A stretch of DNA of 64,000 nt from JAIBAC01 sp046331095 (GCA_046331095.1 JAXLRM010000003.1:1054001-1118000), one strand, 5' to 3'; positions 26,374 to 35,225 are shown, counted from the stretch's first letter. The notes: generated by a model not told the origin, from the sequence alone. Translations and numbers: made by a program.

Positions 26374-26580
26374 GGTGTGCCTCCCAGCACTGGGTGATGA
26401 ATCGAGCCCGGGGGCCGACTCAGCGGGAGCCGGGCGCAACTGCGTGGGCGCGGCCCGGGGGATTTCGGGGACTTTCGCCGATGGACCCCGCCGATCCTGC
26501 CTCCCTACTCGTCGGTACTCGAACTAATGCCACTTTCGGGGACTGAAGTCCACCTCGGCCCGGAACTCTCGACGTCTGGT

Positions 26581-27540
26581 CTAGGTCGAGGCAACGGATT
26601 CGAGCGTCTCCTCGACCTCAGCGAAGATGTCGCGAGGCAGGTCGAGGTCGGCAGCGGCGACGTTGTCGTCTACGTGGTCGGGGTCGGTGGCGCCGACGAT
26701 CACACTCGAGACCGCGTCGAGGCGAAGGCACCAGGCGAGCGCGAGTTGCGCCACCGTGCAGCCTGCCACAGAGGCCACCTCGTGCAGGCGCGCCACCGCG
26801 TCGAGCACCTCGGGCTCGAGGAAGGCGCGCATCCATGCAGCGTCACCACCCGCGGCCCGGCTACCGGAGGGGATGGCGGCGCCGGAGCGGTACTTGCCGG
26901 TCAGGACCCCCTGCGCGAGCGGAGAGAACACCACCGTGCCGAGGCCGTACTCGACGCAGGTGGGCAGCACACGCCTCTCGATCCGGCGCGTCAGCGCGGA
27001 GTACTGAGGCTGGTTGCTGACGGGCTCGCTCCAGCCGGCACGGCGGCAAAGGTCCACCGCGTGCGCGATCTGGTCGGCACTCCATTCCGAGGTGCCCCAG
27101 TAGAGGACGTCGCCGCGGCGGATCAGGTCGTCCATCGCCCGGCAGGTCTCCTCCAGCGGCGTCGCGGTGTCGTAGCGGTGACACTGGTAGAGGTCGATGT
27201 ACTCGGTGCCGAGGCGCTGCAGCGAGGCGTGGCACTGCTCGGTCACGTGCTTGCGGGACAGCCCCGAGTCGTGCGGGCCGTCGCTCATCGGGAAGAACAC
27301 CTTGGTTGCGAGCACGTACGAGTCGCGGCGGAACTCCGAGAGCGCTCCCCCCATGACGGTCTCGGCGGCGCCGCGCATGTAGACGTTCGCCGTGTCGAAC
27401 AACGTCACACCGCGGTCGTAGGCACGCCAGATGCACGCCTTCGCGGTGCCGGCCTCGACCGACCCCCCATAGGTGAGCCACGAGCCGAGGCCGACCGCGG
27501 ACACCTTCAGCCCCCACCGTCCGACGTTGCGGTATCTCAC
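26581..27540 (-). CDS. Aldo/keto reductase
   Basis: A 319-residue TIM-barrel oxidoreductase of the potassium-channel-beta/YghZ-like branch. The tetrad is visible: Asp and Tyr in FDTANVYMRG, Lys in LATKVF and His in YQCHRYD. The C-terminal NADPH-binding part reads SSVIVGATDPDHVDDN. Start GTG, with GAGG about 10 nt upstream. It would reduce aldehydes or ketones with NADPH; substrate unknown. The 207-bp gap between its stop and the PKD start contains the direct repeat AGTCCCCGAAA and presumably the PKD promoter. Confidence 0.88.
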   Translation of the reverse strand: MRYRNVGRWGLKVSAVGLGSWLTYGGSVEAGTAKACIWRAYDRGVTLFDTANVYMRGAAETVMGGALSEFRRDSYVLATKVFFPMSDGPHDSGLSRKHVTEQCHASLQRLGTEYIDLYQCHRYDTATPLEETCRAMDDLIRRGDVLYWGTSEWSADQIAHAVDLCRRAGWSEPVSNQPQYSALTRRIERRVLPTCVEYGLGTVVFSPLAQGVLTGKYRSGAAIPSGSRAAGGDAAWMRAFLEPEVLDAVARLHEVASVAGCTVAQLALAWCLRLDAVSSVIVGATDPDHVDDNVAAADLDLPRDIFAEVEETLESVAST

Positions 27541-27640
27541 GTGCTGCTACCTCGCCCGCGACCCTCAGGAGCTTGTCGCCTCCACCGAAGCGTACCGGGC
27601 CGCCGCTCGTGAGGGATTCGCGCCGTAGAGTCGCAGGGAC

Positions 27641-28072
27641 ATGGCTCGTCTCGTCGCCGCGTCGGTCCACGAGAGGCGTTCGCAGAAGGCGGTCCTCGCG
27701 CTCTGCGGCGGCAGCATCAGCGCGGCGTTCGTGCTCGCCGGAATCGGCGGCGGCCACGCCGTCGACGGGCCGGTGCTGTGCCCGCTGCGTCTGCTCACAG
27801 GCATTCCCTGCCCCGCCTGCGGGCTCACCTCGAGCTTCACCGAGCTCGCCGGGGGACACATCGGCGCCGCTACCTCTGCGTCTCCGCTCGGCCCGGTGCT
27901 GTTCGCGGTCTTCGCCGTGTGTGCGGTGGCCCTCGTCGTGCTCCTCGCGACGCGTCGCCGCCTCGCTCTCGCCCGCCTGAGCGGCCGGAGAGCGCTGATG
28001 TTCTACGTTCCGCTCGTGCTCGTGATGGCGGCGTCGTGGGTGTACCAGCTCGACCGCTTCGGGTACCTGTAG
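27641..28072 (+). CDS. DUF2752 membrane protein
   Basis: A 143-residue integral membrane protein with three hydrophobic segments. The DUF2752 hallmark is present as CPLRLLTGIPCPACGLTSSF, with conserved cysteines in CPxCGLT. Function of the family is not established. TAGAGT lies about 10 nt before the ATG. It converges on cobA across a gap holding two inverted repeats. Confidence 0.82.
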   Translation: MARLVAASVHERRSQKAVLALCGGSISAAFVLAGIGGGHAVDGPVLCPLRLLTGIPCPACGLTSSFTELAGGHIGAATSASPLGPVLFAVFAVCAVALVVLLATRRRLALARLSGRRALMFYVPLVLVMAASWVYQLDRFGYL

Positions 28073-28090
28073 CGACCCGGGCGAGTTCGC

Positions 28091-28121
28091 CGTCTTGTTT
28101 GCGGACACGTTGCACAAGACG
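28091..28121. repeat. 8-bp-arm inverted repeat after DUF2752 gene
   Basis: CGTCTTGT (28091-28098) and ACAAGACG (28114-28121) with a 15-nt loop, 18 bp after the DUF2752 stop. A terminator is possible, though no T-run follows. Confidence 0.55.
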
Positions 28122-28205
28122 CTGTGAGGCCACGAGCGGGCGGGAGGGAACGGGAGGGAGCCCTGGAGGCGCTGGCTGAGCAGCGCAAACAGGTGGCGGA
28201 CGCGT

Positions 28206-28271
28206 CGTACCCCGAACTGACCTTCGGCAGGTCCCGTCTCCGGTCTCTGCTTCTTGCCCGTTCGGGGTACG
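28206..28271. repeat. 12-bp-arm inverted repeat in convergent gap
   Basis: CGTACCCCGAAC (28206-28217) and GTTCGGGGTACG (28260-28271) are perfectly complementary around a 42-nt loop. The stem is unlike the two recurring families but the architecture is the same. The rest of the 298-bp gap shows nothing else I can support. Confidence 0.75.
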
Positions 28272-28370
28272 TGGTCGAACATAGCACGGATCCGGGAGGC
28301 GCGGGGTCGAAAATGCGATCTTCGCGGGAGAATACGTAGAACGGCCTAGGTCATTCGGATCACCGGCGCT

Positions 28371-29201
28371 TCAGGCGACGCCACCGCGACGGCGTGCGTA
28401 GTCCTCGAGGGCAGCGCCGATCGAGGCGGGATCGGGTTCGGCGAGGGCTGAGCCGACCTCGACACCACCCCACGCGCTCGCGAGCGCGGCGTTGTCCCCG
28501 ATCACGACGACCGCGGGGGATGCGAGACCCTCGGCGGCGAAGACCGCCTCGCAGTCGGCGAGGGTTGCTCGGATCCTGCGCTGGCGCGGCGTGCTTGCGC
28601 GCTCGATCGCGAGGACCGGGGTGCCCGGGTCCATCCCCGCCGCGAGGAGGACGTCGGCGTGGGTTCCGACGGTGCCGACCCCCATGAGGACCACGATCGG
28701 GACGCCGAGGTTCGCGAGCACGGCCCAGTCGATCGCGGGACGCGCCTTGCGTGGGTCCTCGTGACCGGAGAGCACCGCGAAACCGGGTGCGAAGCCACGG
28801 TGGGTCAGGGGGATGCCCGCCAGCTCGGGCGCGGCGAGCGCCGACGAGACTCCTGGGACGACCTGTACGGCGACGCCGCCCTCGACACAGGCGAGTACCT
28901 CCTCGTAGCCGCGACCGAACACGAACGGATCCCCGCCCTTCACGCGCACCACGATCCTGCCCGCGCGGGCCTCGTCCACGAGGCGGCGGCAGATCTCCTC
29001 CTGGGTGGCCGCCGACGCACCGGGCCGCTTGCCGACGTCGACGAGCTCGGTCGCGGAGCGGACGAACATGCGGAACGCCGGGCCGGCGAGGCGGTCGTAG
29101 AGGATCACGTCGGCAGCACGAACGGCATCGACGGCGGCGAGGGTGAGCAGCCCGGGTGCACCCGGGCCGGCGCCGACGAGGACGACGCGCCCCTCACCCA
29201 C
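28371..29201 (-). CDS. cobA: Uroporphyrinogen-III C-methyltransferase
   Basis: A 276-residue SAM-dependent tetrapyrrole methylase making precorrin-2 for siroheme or cobalamin. Motifs: VGAGPGAPGLLTLAA, the YDRLAG stretch, VRVKGGDPFVFGRG and VVPGVSSALAAPELAGIPLTHR in two pieces. No uroporphyrinogen synthase or CysG-like oxidase is fused. The GTG start overlaps the end of the perM gene by 8 bp. No other cob or nir gene is nearby, so which cofactor it serves is not shown. Confidence 0.92.
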   Translation of the reverse strand: MGEGRVVLVGAGPGAPGLLTLAAVDAVRAADVILYDRLAGPAFRMFVRSATELVDVGKRPGASAATQEEICRRLVDEARAGRIVVRVKGGDPFVFGRGYEEVLACVEGGVAVQVVPGVSSALAAPELAGIPLTHRGFAPGFAVLSGHEDPRKARPAIDWAVLANLGVPIVVLMGVGTVGTHADVLLAAGMDPGTPVLAIERASTPRQRRIRATLADCEAVFAAEGLASPAVVVIGDNAALASAWGGVEVGSALAEPDPASIGAALEDYARRRGGVA

Positions 29202-30459
29202 CGGACCGACCGTCCGGCACGGGGCGTGCGCGACGTGAGTCGCGAAAGCGGCGTCGCTGCGGCGTCTTGCGCTCGTCGATCGTTGCGAGCTCGTCGTCGA
29301 GGCGGTCGTCGGGGAGCAGGAGCCAGTGCACGAGGTCCCTGATGGCGGCCGCCACCGGGACGGCGGCTATCAGGCCGAAGAAGCCGAACGAGACAGCACC
29401 GACGACGAGCGCCACGATGACGATCAGGGTGGGCAGCTCGATCACCGTGCCGACGAGGCGCGGGTGGAACCACCAGGCGGACGCGAGCTGGACGACGACC
29501 AGCGCACCGAGGGTCAGCAGGGCCCACCCGAATCCACCCTGGGACCACGCGATCAGCACCGGCGGGATGCCGACGACGACCGGTCCGATCCCGGGCACGA
29601 GGTTGCCGACTCCCGACAGGACGCCGAGTGGCACGTAGTAGGGCAGGCCGAGGAGCCAGAACACGAGTGTCTTGACGAGACCGACGAGCACGGCGACGAG
29701 GAGCTGCCCACGCACGAAACCGGTGACCGACCGTGCCATCGCCGCCGCGGCGCCCCGCGCGCGTCTGTTCTCGGCCCTGTCGAGCCAGCGTCGCATCCCG
29801 GCTGTGAGCTTGGGGAGGTCCTTGACGACCACGAACGACAGGATCAAACCCAACAGCAGGCCGGTCACGAGACCGAAACCGGTGGCCACGAGCCCGAACA
29901 CCGAGTCGGCGAGGTCGGCGCCGAAGTTGGCCGAGCTGTCGACGACGGACTGGCGGAACCGGGCGACCGCGTCGGCCGCCGCCGGGGACGCCGTCTCGAT
30001 CCGCTGGCGCAGGTCGTCGAGCTGACCGGCGAGGTCCTCGCCGAGCTGGGGTACGTCGAGGGTGAGCTCACCCACCTGGGACACGAACGAGCGACCCACG
30101 AGGACGAAGCCGGCGACGATGACGGCCACGATCACCAGGTAGACGGCGACGGTCGCGACGCCGCGCCGCACGCCGCGCCGGCTCATCCACGCGACGGGTG
30201 CAGCTGCGATGACCCCGATGATCCCGGTCAGCACTCCCGGGACGACGAGCCACGACATCCGCGACACCAGGAAGAGCACTCCCACGGCGCTGAGGCCGAT
30301 CCCCACGAGCGCCCACGCGTGGCGACCCAACTGGTCCACGCGCTCCCTGGCGGCGACCGGAGCCGGTGGCGGCGGTGGCACCGGTGGCGCGCCAGGATCT
30401 GGATCGCCCGGTGCCGGCGGGTTCGCGAGGCGCCCCGGGTCGCGCGGGTCCTGCTGCAT
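29194..30459 (-). CDS. PerM/AI-2E family transporter
   Basis: A 421-residue membrane protein. A Pro-rich cytoplasmic N-terminus (PPVPPPPPAPV) leads to paired TM helices, a periplasm-facing region of about 100 residues (LTLDVPQLGEDLAGQLDDL) and further TM segments with the family's GxxNLVPGIGP and PVAAAIRDL motifs. The family comprises putative permeases; substrate unknown. CAGTCT ends 6 nt before the ATG, suggesting a leaderless start; an ABC operon diverges 63 bp away. Its 3' end overlaps the cobA start. Confidence 0.85.
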   Translation of the reverse strand: MQQDPRDPGRLANPPAPGDPDPGAPPVPPPPPAPVAARERVDQLGRHAWALVGIGLSAVGVLFLVSRMSWLVVPGVLTGIIGVIAAAPVAWMSRRGVRRGVATVAVYLVIVAVIVAGFVLVGRSFVSQVGELTLDVPQLGEDLAGQLDDLRQRIETASPAAADAVARFRQSVVDSSANFGADLADSVFGLVATGFGLVTGLLLGLILSFVVVKDLPKLTAGMRRWLDRAENRRARGAAAAMARSVTGFVRGQLLVAVLVGLVKTLVFWLLGLPYYVPLGVLSGVGNLVPGIGPVVVGIPPVLIAWSQGGFGWALLTLGALVVVQLASAWWFHPRLVGTVIELPTLIVIVALVVGAVSFGFFGLIAAVPVAAAIRDLVHWLLLPDDRLDDELATIDERKTPQRRRFRDSRRARPVPDGRSGG

Positions 30460-30509
30460 CTCCCAAGACTGGCAGACGGCCGGCCCCCTCAGGGCGCAGT
30501 GGCCGCAGC

Positions 30510-30515
30510 TACCAT
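30510..30515 (+). promoter_or_regulatory. -10 element for leaderless ABC operon
   Basis: TACCAT ends 7 nt before the ATG at 30523, in the 63-bp gap shared with the divergent perM promoter. Confidence 0.45.
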
Positions 30516-30522
30516 CGCCGCG

Positions 30523-31434
30523 ATGCCAGCGCCGCCCGCCGTCGCCGTCAGCGGCCTCGTGAAGCGCTACGGCGACCTGGCCGCCCTCGACGGACTCGAC
30601 CTGGAGGTGCCACGCGGGGCGATCTTCGGGTTCCTCGGACCAAACGGAGCCGGCAAGACGACGACACTGCGGTCCCTGCTCGGGCTCGTGCGCCCGGATG
30701 CCGGTCGCATGCAGGTGCTCGGCGTCGACGTCCCCGCCGACCTCGTCCGCCTCCGGGGACGCGTCGGCGCCGTCGTCGAATCGCCCGCCCCGTACCCGCC
30801 GCTGTCGGGGCGGTCCAACCTCAGGGTGATGGCCGACCTCGCAGGCGGACGCGGTCGCGAGGACGTGGACACGCTGCTCGAACTCGTGGGGCTCGCAGGG
30901 ACCGGCCGCAAGCCCGTCTCGCAGTACTCCCTCGGTATGCGCCAGCGCCTCGCGCTCGCGGGGGCGCTTCTCGGCCGGCCCGACCTGCTCGTGCTCGACG
31001 AACCTGCCAACGGCCTCGACCCCGCCGGCCAGCAGGCGCTGCGTCAGGTGCTGCGCGGCGCCCGCGACGCCGGCGCGTCGCTGGTCATCTCGAGCCACCA
31101 GCTGCCCGAGATAGAAGCGCTCTGCGACCACGTGGGCATCATCGACGCCGGCCGCCTCGTGTGGTCCGGGCCGACGACCTCGCTGCTTGCACGCCCGCGA
31201 GCGTGGCGCATCACACTCGACCGCGCCGACACGGCCGCGGCGATGGCAGCGTTGGCGGCAGCCGGCATCGGCGTCCTCGCATCCGAGCCGTTGACGGTCG
31301 AGAGCGACGACGCCGCCGCGGTCACACGCACCCTGGGCGAGGCGGGCATCTGGTTGCGCGGCCTCGAGCCGGCCCGAGAGGGCCTCGAAGAGGTGTTCCT
31401 GCGGCTCACCGCCCCCGCCGGGGAACGGCCGTGA
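30523..31434 (+). CDS. ABC transporter ATP-binding protein
   Basis: A 303-residue ATPase of the DrrA/CcmA-like exporter class. Walker A is GPNGAGKTTT, the signature SQYSLGMRQRLALA, Walker B LLVLDEPANGLDP and the H-loop ISSHQL. An extension of about 85 residues after the core is typical of such exporters. Its stop overlaps the GTG of the permease gene (GTGA). The pair would pump a drug, lipid or peptide outward; substrate unknown. Confidence 0.9.
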   Translation: MPAPPAVAVSGLVKRYGDLAALDGLDLEVPRGAIFGFLGPNGAGKTTTLRSLLGLVRPDAGRMQVLGVDVPADLVRLRGRVGAVVESPAPYPPLSGRSNLRVMADLAGGRGREDVDTLLELVGLAGTGRKPVSQYSLGMRQRLALAGALLGRPDLLVLDEPANGLDPAGQQALRQVLRGARDAGASLVISSHQLPEIEALCDHVGIIDAGRLVWSGPTTSLLARPRAWRITLDRADTAAAMAALAAAGIGVLASEPLTVESDDAAAVTRTLGEAGIWLRGLEPAREGLEEVFLRLTAPAGERP

Positions 31435-32258
31435 GCCGCCTCGTGCGCGCCGAGCTCGCCAAGCTGACGCTGCGCAAGTTGCCCTTCGGGCTCCTCGCGG
31501 GAGCGGTCGGCTTCGTGGCGCTCACGATCGTGCTGGTGCCCCTGGTCGCGAGGACCGCGGGCGCGTCGGGCGTGCCGGGCACCGAATCCCTCGGGCCGCT
31601 ACTCGACACGATCAAGGCACCTGCCGGCTACGCCTTCGCCGGCCAGCTCGCCGTCAACCAGGTCACCCTCTTCGTGGCGATCCTCGCCGCGATCGCCGTC
31701 GGCAACGAGTACTCGTGGTCGACGATGGCGACCACGCTCGTGCGCGAGCCGCGGCGCGGCCGCGTGCTTGCCGCCAAGGTGATCGCGCTGGTGGGGCTCT
31801 CGGTCGCAGGGAGCCTGGTCGTGTTCGTGGTCTGCCTCGCGCTCGTGGCGGCGGTGCAGCCCCTTCTGCCCGCCGACGCCGCGAGCCCACTCGCGGGACC
31901 GTGGCCGGCCGAGGCCGTCCTGACATGGCTGCGCGGGCTACTCGTGCTCGCCGTCTGGGTGTCTTTGGCCACGATGCTCGCCGTCGTCACCCGCTCGCCC
32001 GCTGCTGCCGCGGGCATCGCCGTCGGGCTCGGCGTCGGCGAAGGGCTGCTCGCGCTGGTGCCGTACGTGCGGCTCGCCCTGATCTCGCCCAACGTGCATG
32101 CACTCCAACGCATCGCCGGCCTCGCCGACCCCGAAGCCGGTCTCGGCGGCGCGACCGCGGACCTCATCCCCGCGTGGCGCGCGGCGCTGGTCCTGTGCGC
32201 GTGGGTGGGTGGATCGCTCGCGATCGCATGGACCACCTTGCGCTCCCGTGACATCTGA
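31431..32258 (+). CDS. ABC transporter permease (ABC-2 type)
   Basis: A 275-residue membrane protein with six hydrophobic segments. Its N-terminus (VSRLVRAELAKLTLRKLP) and the WSTMATTLVREPRRGRVLAAK segment are typical of ABC-2-like permeases that pair with single ATPases. GTG start in a GTGA overlap with the ATPase stop. It forms the channel half of the exporter. Confidence 0.85.
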   Translation: MSRLVRAELAKLTLRKLPFGLLAGAVGFVALTIVLVPLVARTAGASGVPGTESLGPLLDTIKAPAGYAFAGQLAVNQVTLFVAILAAIAVGNEYSWSTMATTLVREPRRGRVLAAKVIALVGLSVAGSLVVFVVCLALVAAVQPLLPADAASPLAGPWPAEAVLTWLRGLLVLAVWVSLATMLAVVTRSPAAAAGIAVGLGVGEGLLALVPYVRLALISPNVHALQRIAGLADPEAGLGGATADLIPAWRAALVLCAWVGGSLAIAWTTLRSRDI

Positions 32259-32318
32259 GCCGGCAGACGATACGATCGCGGCGTTCGACAGGATTTGTCG
32301 ACGGGCAGGGAGAGCGGC

Positions 32319-34031
32319 ATGAGGTGGGTACGGGGTCTGGTCGTCGCAGTGGTGGCCGCCGTGGTCGGGGTGGCGATGCTGCCCGCCGCGGCGCGGGGCG
32401 CGCCGGGTGACCTGCCGGCCGGGCTGACCGACCCGGCCTTCGGAATGGGCGGGATCGTCGCCCCGCCCCCGCTCACCGGGTGGCGTGCCGGCGTCGTTGA
32501 GGGCGACGGATCCATCGCACTCGGCGGGGCAAGCACGGTCGGTCACTTCAGCGACTCGGGCGCGGCCGACGTGTCGTTCGGCGGTGACGGCCTCGTCGAT
32601 CTCACGGCCGATCTCGGCCTGAGCCTGGGCGGGGACATCACGGTCGACGACATCGCCCCCGTACCCGGCGGCGGCCTCGTCGTGTTGATCAGCGTCAGCA
32701 CGTGGCCCCTCGTGGACCAACATCTAGTTGCCCTCACCGCGACCGGGTCCCTCGACACCGGCTTCGCCGCTGCAACCCCCACCCCCGGCCGCGTCCAGCT
32801 CGCTCCGGCCGGCCCCTACGTCGCCAACCTCTACAACCGGGTCCTGAGGCAGTCGAGCGGACGCCTCGTCGTCGTCCGCTCCGTCGGTTTTGGCAGCGAC
32901 ACCACCCTGGCGGCCTACACCGCCGGAGGAGCCCACGACGCCGGCTTCGGCTCCGGTGGTGACGCGACGATCCCCGGCGCCACCTTCTCGCTCGGACCCA
33001 ACGACTGCTGCACCACGTTGGGGATGAACGGGCACACCGCCGCGGAGCTGGACGGCTCCGACAGGATCGTCCTCGGTGGCCGGTCCGCCGCCGACGTGGG
33101 CGCGCTGACGCGCCTCGACGCCGACGGCAGCACCGACGCGGGCTTCGGGAGCGGCGGCATCGCGACCCGCCTCATCGCACCGACCGACGCCAACTCCCAC
33201 GTCGGCAGCCTCGTGGTCGACGCCTCTGGGGCCGTCACGGCAGGTCTGTCCGGGGGCCCCAACCCCGGGCCGGCGATCATTCCCGAGACGGCCGCGGTGT
33301 GGCGTGTGGACAGCACCGGCGCCGACGACGCTGCCTTCGGCAGCGGAGGCGTGACCGTCGTCTACCACGATCCGATCTTGGGTGGGACAGGCGCGCAGAC
33401 GTGGGCAATCGCCAAGGGTCCCAGCGGCAGGACATGGGTCCAGGTGGACGCCAATGCCGGCGCCGTCATCGGCCCCCCAAATCCGTTGCCGCCGTTCATC
33501 ACCCGGCTCGACGCGACCGGTGCCTCCGAGGGATGGACCCGGTTGCAGCCACTCGGCCTCGGCGGTCTCCTCGGCATGGCCGACGGCGGCGCCCTCCTGC
33601 CCGGCGTCGCCGCGCGGATCCTGCCCAGCCGGACCGGCACCACACCGGACTACGTCGACATCACCGTGTCCTGGGACGTGGGCCCGACCATCCGCGCCTC
33701 CGGCTGGCTCACGAGTGGCGACATCGTCGCCCAGCGCCAGAACGGGCGCATCTCGGCCCTTCTCGGCTCGGGCACCTTCACCGATGCCAGCCCAGCGGCG
33801 ACCCCCTACAGCGTCGTGTTCAATGCCCGCTCGTTCCTGTTCTTCCCGATCTTCATGGGCTCGATCCAGCTCACCGGGGGCCTGCTCAACTTCAACATGC
33901 CGCTGTTCTTCACCGGCTTTCAGTCGTCCGCACGCGGCGTGCACACCGCGCCGAAGTGGTTCTACCTCACGTGGAATCCGTTCCACATCGGCAGCTCGTC
34001 AATGGACGTGACGTTCTACGACGGCAACTAG
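32319..34031 (+). CDS. Secreted delta-60 repeat protein
   Basis: A 570-residue exported protein. The signal peptide MRWVRGLVVAVVAAVVG ends near AARGAPG. Repeating units end in the delta-60 hallmark, such as DPAFGMGGIV, DVSFGGDGLV and DAGFGSGGIATR, predicting a beta-propeller. From about residue 440 a different domain (TPDYVDITVSWDVGP to the end) is rich in beta and aromatic residues and is not recognised. AGGGAGAG precedes the ATG. Likely extracellular; role unknown. Confidence 0.82.
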   Translation: MRWVRGLVVAVVAAVVGVAMLPAAARGAPGDLPAGLTDPAFGMGGIVAPPPLTGWRAGVVEGDGSIALGGASTVGHFSDSGAADVSFGGDGLVDLTADLGLSLGGDITVDDIAPVPGGGLVVLISVSTWPLVDQHLVALTATGSLDTGFAAATPTPGRVQLAPAGPYVANLYNRVLRQSSGRLVVVRSVGFGSDTTLAAYTAGGAHDAGFGSGGDATIPGATFSLGPNDCCTTLGMNGHTAAELDGSDRIVLGGRSAADVGALTRLDADGSTDAGFGSGGIATRLIAPTDANSHVGSLVVDASGAVTAGLSGGPNPGPAIIPETAAVWRVDSTGADDAAFGSGGVTVVYHDPILGGTGAQTWAIAKGPSGRTWVQVDANAGAVIGPPNPLPPFITRLDATGASEGWTRLQPLGLGGLLGMADGGALLPGVAARILPSRTGTTPDYVDITVSWDVGPTIRASGWLTSGDIVAQRQNGRISALLGSGTFTDASPAATPYSVVFNARSFLFFPIFMGSIQLTGGLLNFNMPLFFTGFQSSARGVHTAPKWFYLTWNPFHIGSSSMDVTFYDGN

Positions 34032-34050
34032 CAGCGACTAGCAGCACCCC

Positions 34051-34068
34051 ATACCCCCCGAGGGGTAT
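34051..34068. promoter_or_regulatory. ATACCCC/GGGGTAT dyad (metal-regulator-like)
   Basis: Seven-base arms around CCGA, 20 bp after the delta-60 stop. The TACCC-GGGTA layout resembles operators of CsoR/RcnR copper and nickel sensors, but no such regulator or metal transporter is in the window. It may instead be a terminator hairpin. Confidence 0.35.
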
Positions 34069-34080
34069 CAGGGCCCATGG

Positions 34081-34104
34081 CGCGTGGGTCGTGCGACCCA
34101 CGCG
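34081..34104. terminator. 11-bp-arm perfect palindrome upstream of NERD gene
   Basis: CGCGTGGGTCG and its exact complement are separated only by TG. As RNA this is a very stable hairpin without a U-tract. It lies between the delta-60 stop and the NERD start, so it may end the first transcript or act as an operator for the second. Confidence 0.5.
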
Positions 34105-34146
34105 AGCTCAAGGGTTCACGGCCCATGTGCCGACAACCACTCGCGT

Positions 34147-34980
34147 ATGCAGTCACAGGCAGCGAGTGGAGACGACAGGAGGCGTGGCGCCCGCACCGTC
34201 GCCGCGACCCCGGCCGGCGACGGTGCCGGGCGCCACGTGCTCCTGATCGGCGCTGCGGTGCTGGTGATCTTCGTGGCCGTCGACCTGCTCGCGATCCTGA
34301 GGCCCGACATCGGTAGCGTCCTCGCCCGCAACATCGCCGTGCTCACAGCCGTGGGCGTGGCAACCGTGACGGCCATCGTGGCCTTGTACCTGACAGGACG
34401 CAGCCGGCAGAAGACGTCGACCTCGGGTTCGGACACCCTTGCCATGGTCCTCGACGAGATCGGTGGGTACACCGCCATCCACGGCGTCAACACGCGCCAC
34501 GGCCGCATCGACCACGTCCTGGTGGGCCAGGGCGGCGTCTACGTGATCGCGGGTGACTCGGCCCGCGGGCGGGGCGCCGTCGAGGAGCGGGGTGTGCGTG
34601 TGGGTGGCCGGCAGGTGCCGGCGGAGCGCTACGTGCGCCTGGGTCAGCAGGCCCGCCACCTCGAGTCGCGTGTGCATCAGGTCTGCGGACGGCGCCTGCC
34701 CGTCCACGCCCTGTACGTCTTCACCCGTGCAGGCTTAGGTCGGGACGCGTCCCATCACGGGGTCCGGTTCACGTCGCTGGCGGCGTTGCCGGCGCTGCTG
34801 ATGCACTCCCGCTACTTCGTGGACCCCCGCGACGTGGCGATCGTCAAGGCCCTCGTGACCGGAGACCCCACGGCCCTCGCCCAAGAGGCGCGCTTCGGGC
34901 CCGACTCGCGATCGCCGCTGTTCCCGGAGGCGGCGCCGAGGCAGGCACGGACGACCAACGGCGGTCAGCTACGCGGCTAG
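34147..34980 (+). CDS. Membrane-anchored NERD domain protein
   Basis: A 277-residue protein with two TM helices (about 27-45 and 60-78) and a cytoplasmic NERD-like core: GYTAIHGVNTRHGRIDHVLV followed by GGVYVIAGDS. NERD is a nuclease-related fold; the His-Gly-Ile-Asp-His pattern fits its conserved strand, but the usual catalytic lysine is not obvious. ATG 34147 places the TM segments early; an upstream ATG at 34084 would start inside the palindrome. Function unknown. Confidence 0.68.
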   Translation: MQSQAASGDDRRRGARTVAATPAGDGAGRHVLLIGAAVLVIFVAVDLLAILRPDIGSVLARNIAVLTAVGVATVTAIVALYLTGRSRQKTSTSGSDTLAMVLDEIGGYTAIHGVNTRHGRIDHVLVGQGGVYVIAGDSARGRGAVEERGVRVGGRQVPAERYVRLGQQARHLESRVHQVCGRRLPVHALYVFTRAGLGRDASHHGVRFTSLAALPALLMHSRYFVDPRDVAIVKALVTGDPTALAQEARFGPDSRSPLFPEAAPRQARTTNGGQLRG

Positions 34981-34997
34981 TCCGCGGCTAGTCCCGG

Positions 34998-35225
34998 CTA
35001 GTCCGAGTCCGAGTCGGCCGGTTCGAATTCCTCGACGGTGCCGGGGACGGGACGGAAGCCGCGGTTGCGGGCCTCGACGACGTCGTCGGGGCCGAAGCTC
35101 GCGACGAGCTCGATCGGGAGGGCGGCGACCTTCTCGTACTGGGCGTCGTCGTCGCAGTCGTAGACGACGAAGCTCGACTTGTCGCCGAGCCAGCGGTGTT
35201 CCTCGAACCTGGGGTGACGCGCCAC
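34998..35225 (-). CDS. Small acidic uncharacterised protein
   Basis: A 75-residue protein: a basic/aromatic start (ARHPRFEEHRWLGDKSSFVVY), then acidic DCDDDAQYEK and a C-terminal EEFEPADSDSD tail. GTG 35225 is chosen because GAGGAG lies about 8 nt upstream; a longer frame to 35543 is Arg/Thr-rich antisense text. I do not recognise the family. Its stop region shares a CTAG-containing triple repeat with the convergent NERD gene, 17 bp away. Confidence 0.62.
   Translation of the reverse strand: MARHPRFEEHRWLGDKSSFVVYDCDDDAQYEKVAALPIELVASFGPDDVVEARNRGFRPVPGTVEEFEPADSDSD

Noticed and set aside
26374..26580. Riboswitch upstream of the PKD gene
   Set aside because: A direct AGTCCCCGAAA repeat and small hairpins are present, but I could not match a known aptamer pattern.
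28073..28370. tRNA or small RNA gene
   Set aside because: No cloverleaf, T-loop or anticodon arm could be built; only two inverted repeats are supported.
29326..31434. Long N-terminal extension of the ABC ATPase frame
   Set aside because: The extra 399 residues are antisense to PerM; the ATPase domain, the leaderless -10 spacing and the ATG at 30523 fix the real start.
35016..35045. GGTTCGAATTCC as a tRNA T-arm
   Set aside because: It lies within the coding end of the small acidic protein and lacks acceptor and anticodon stems.
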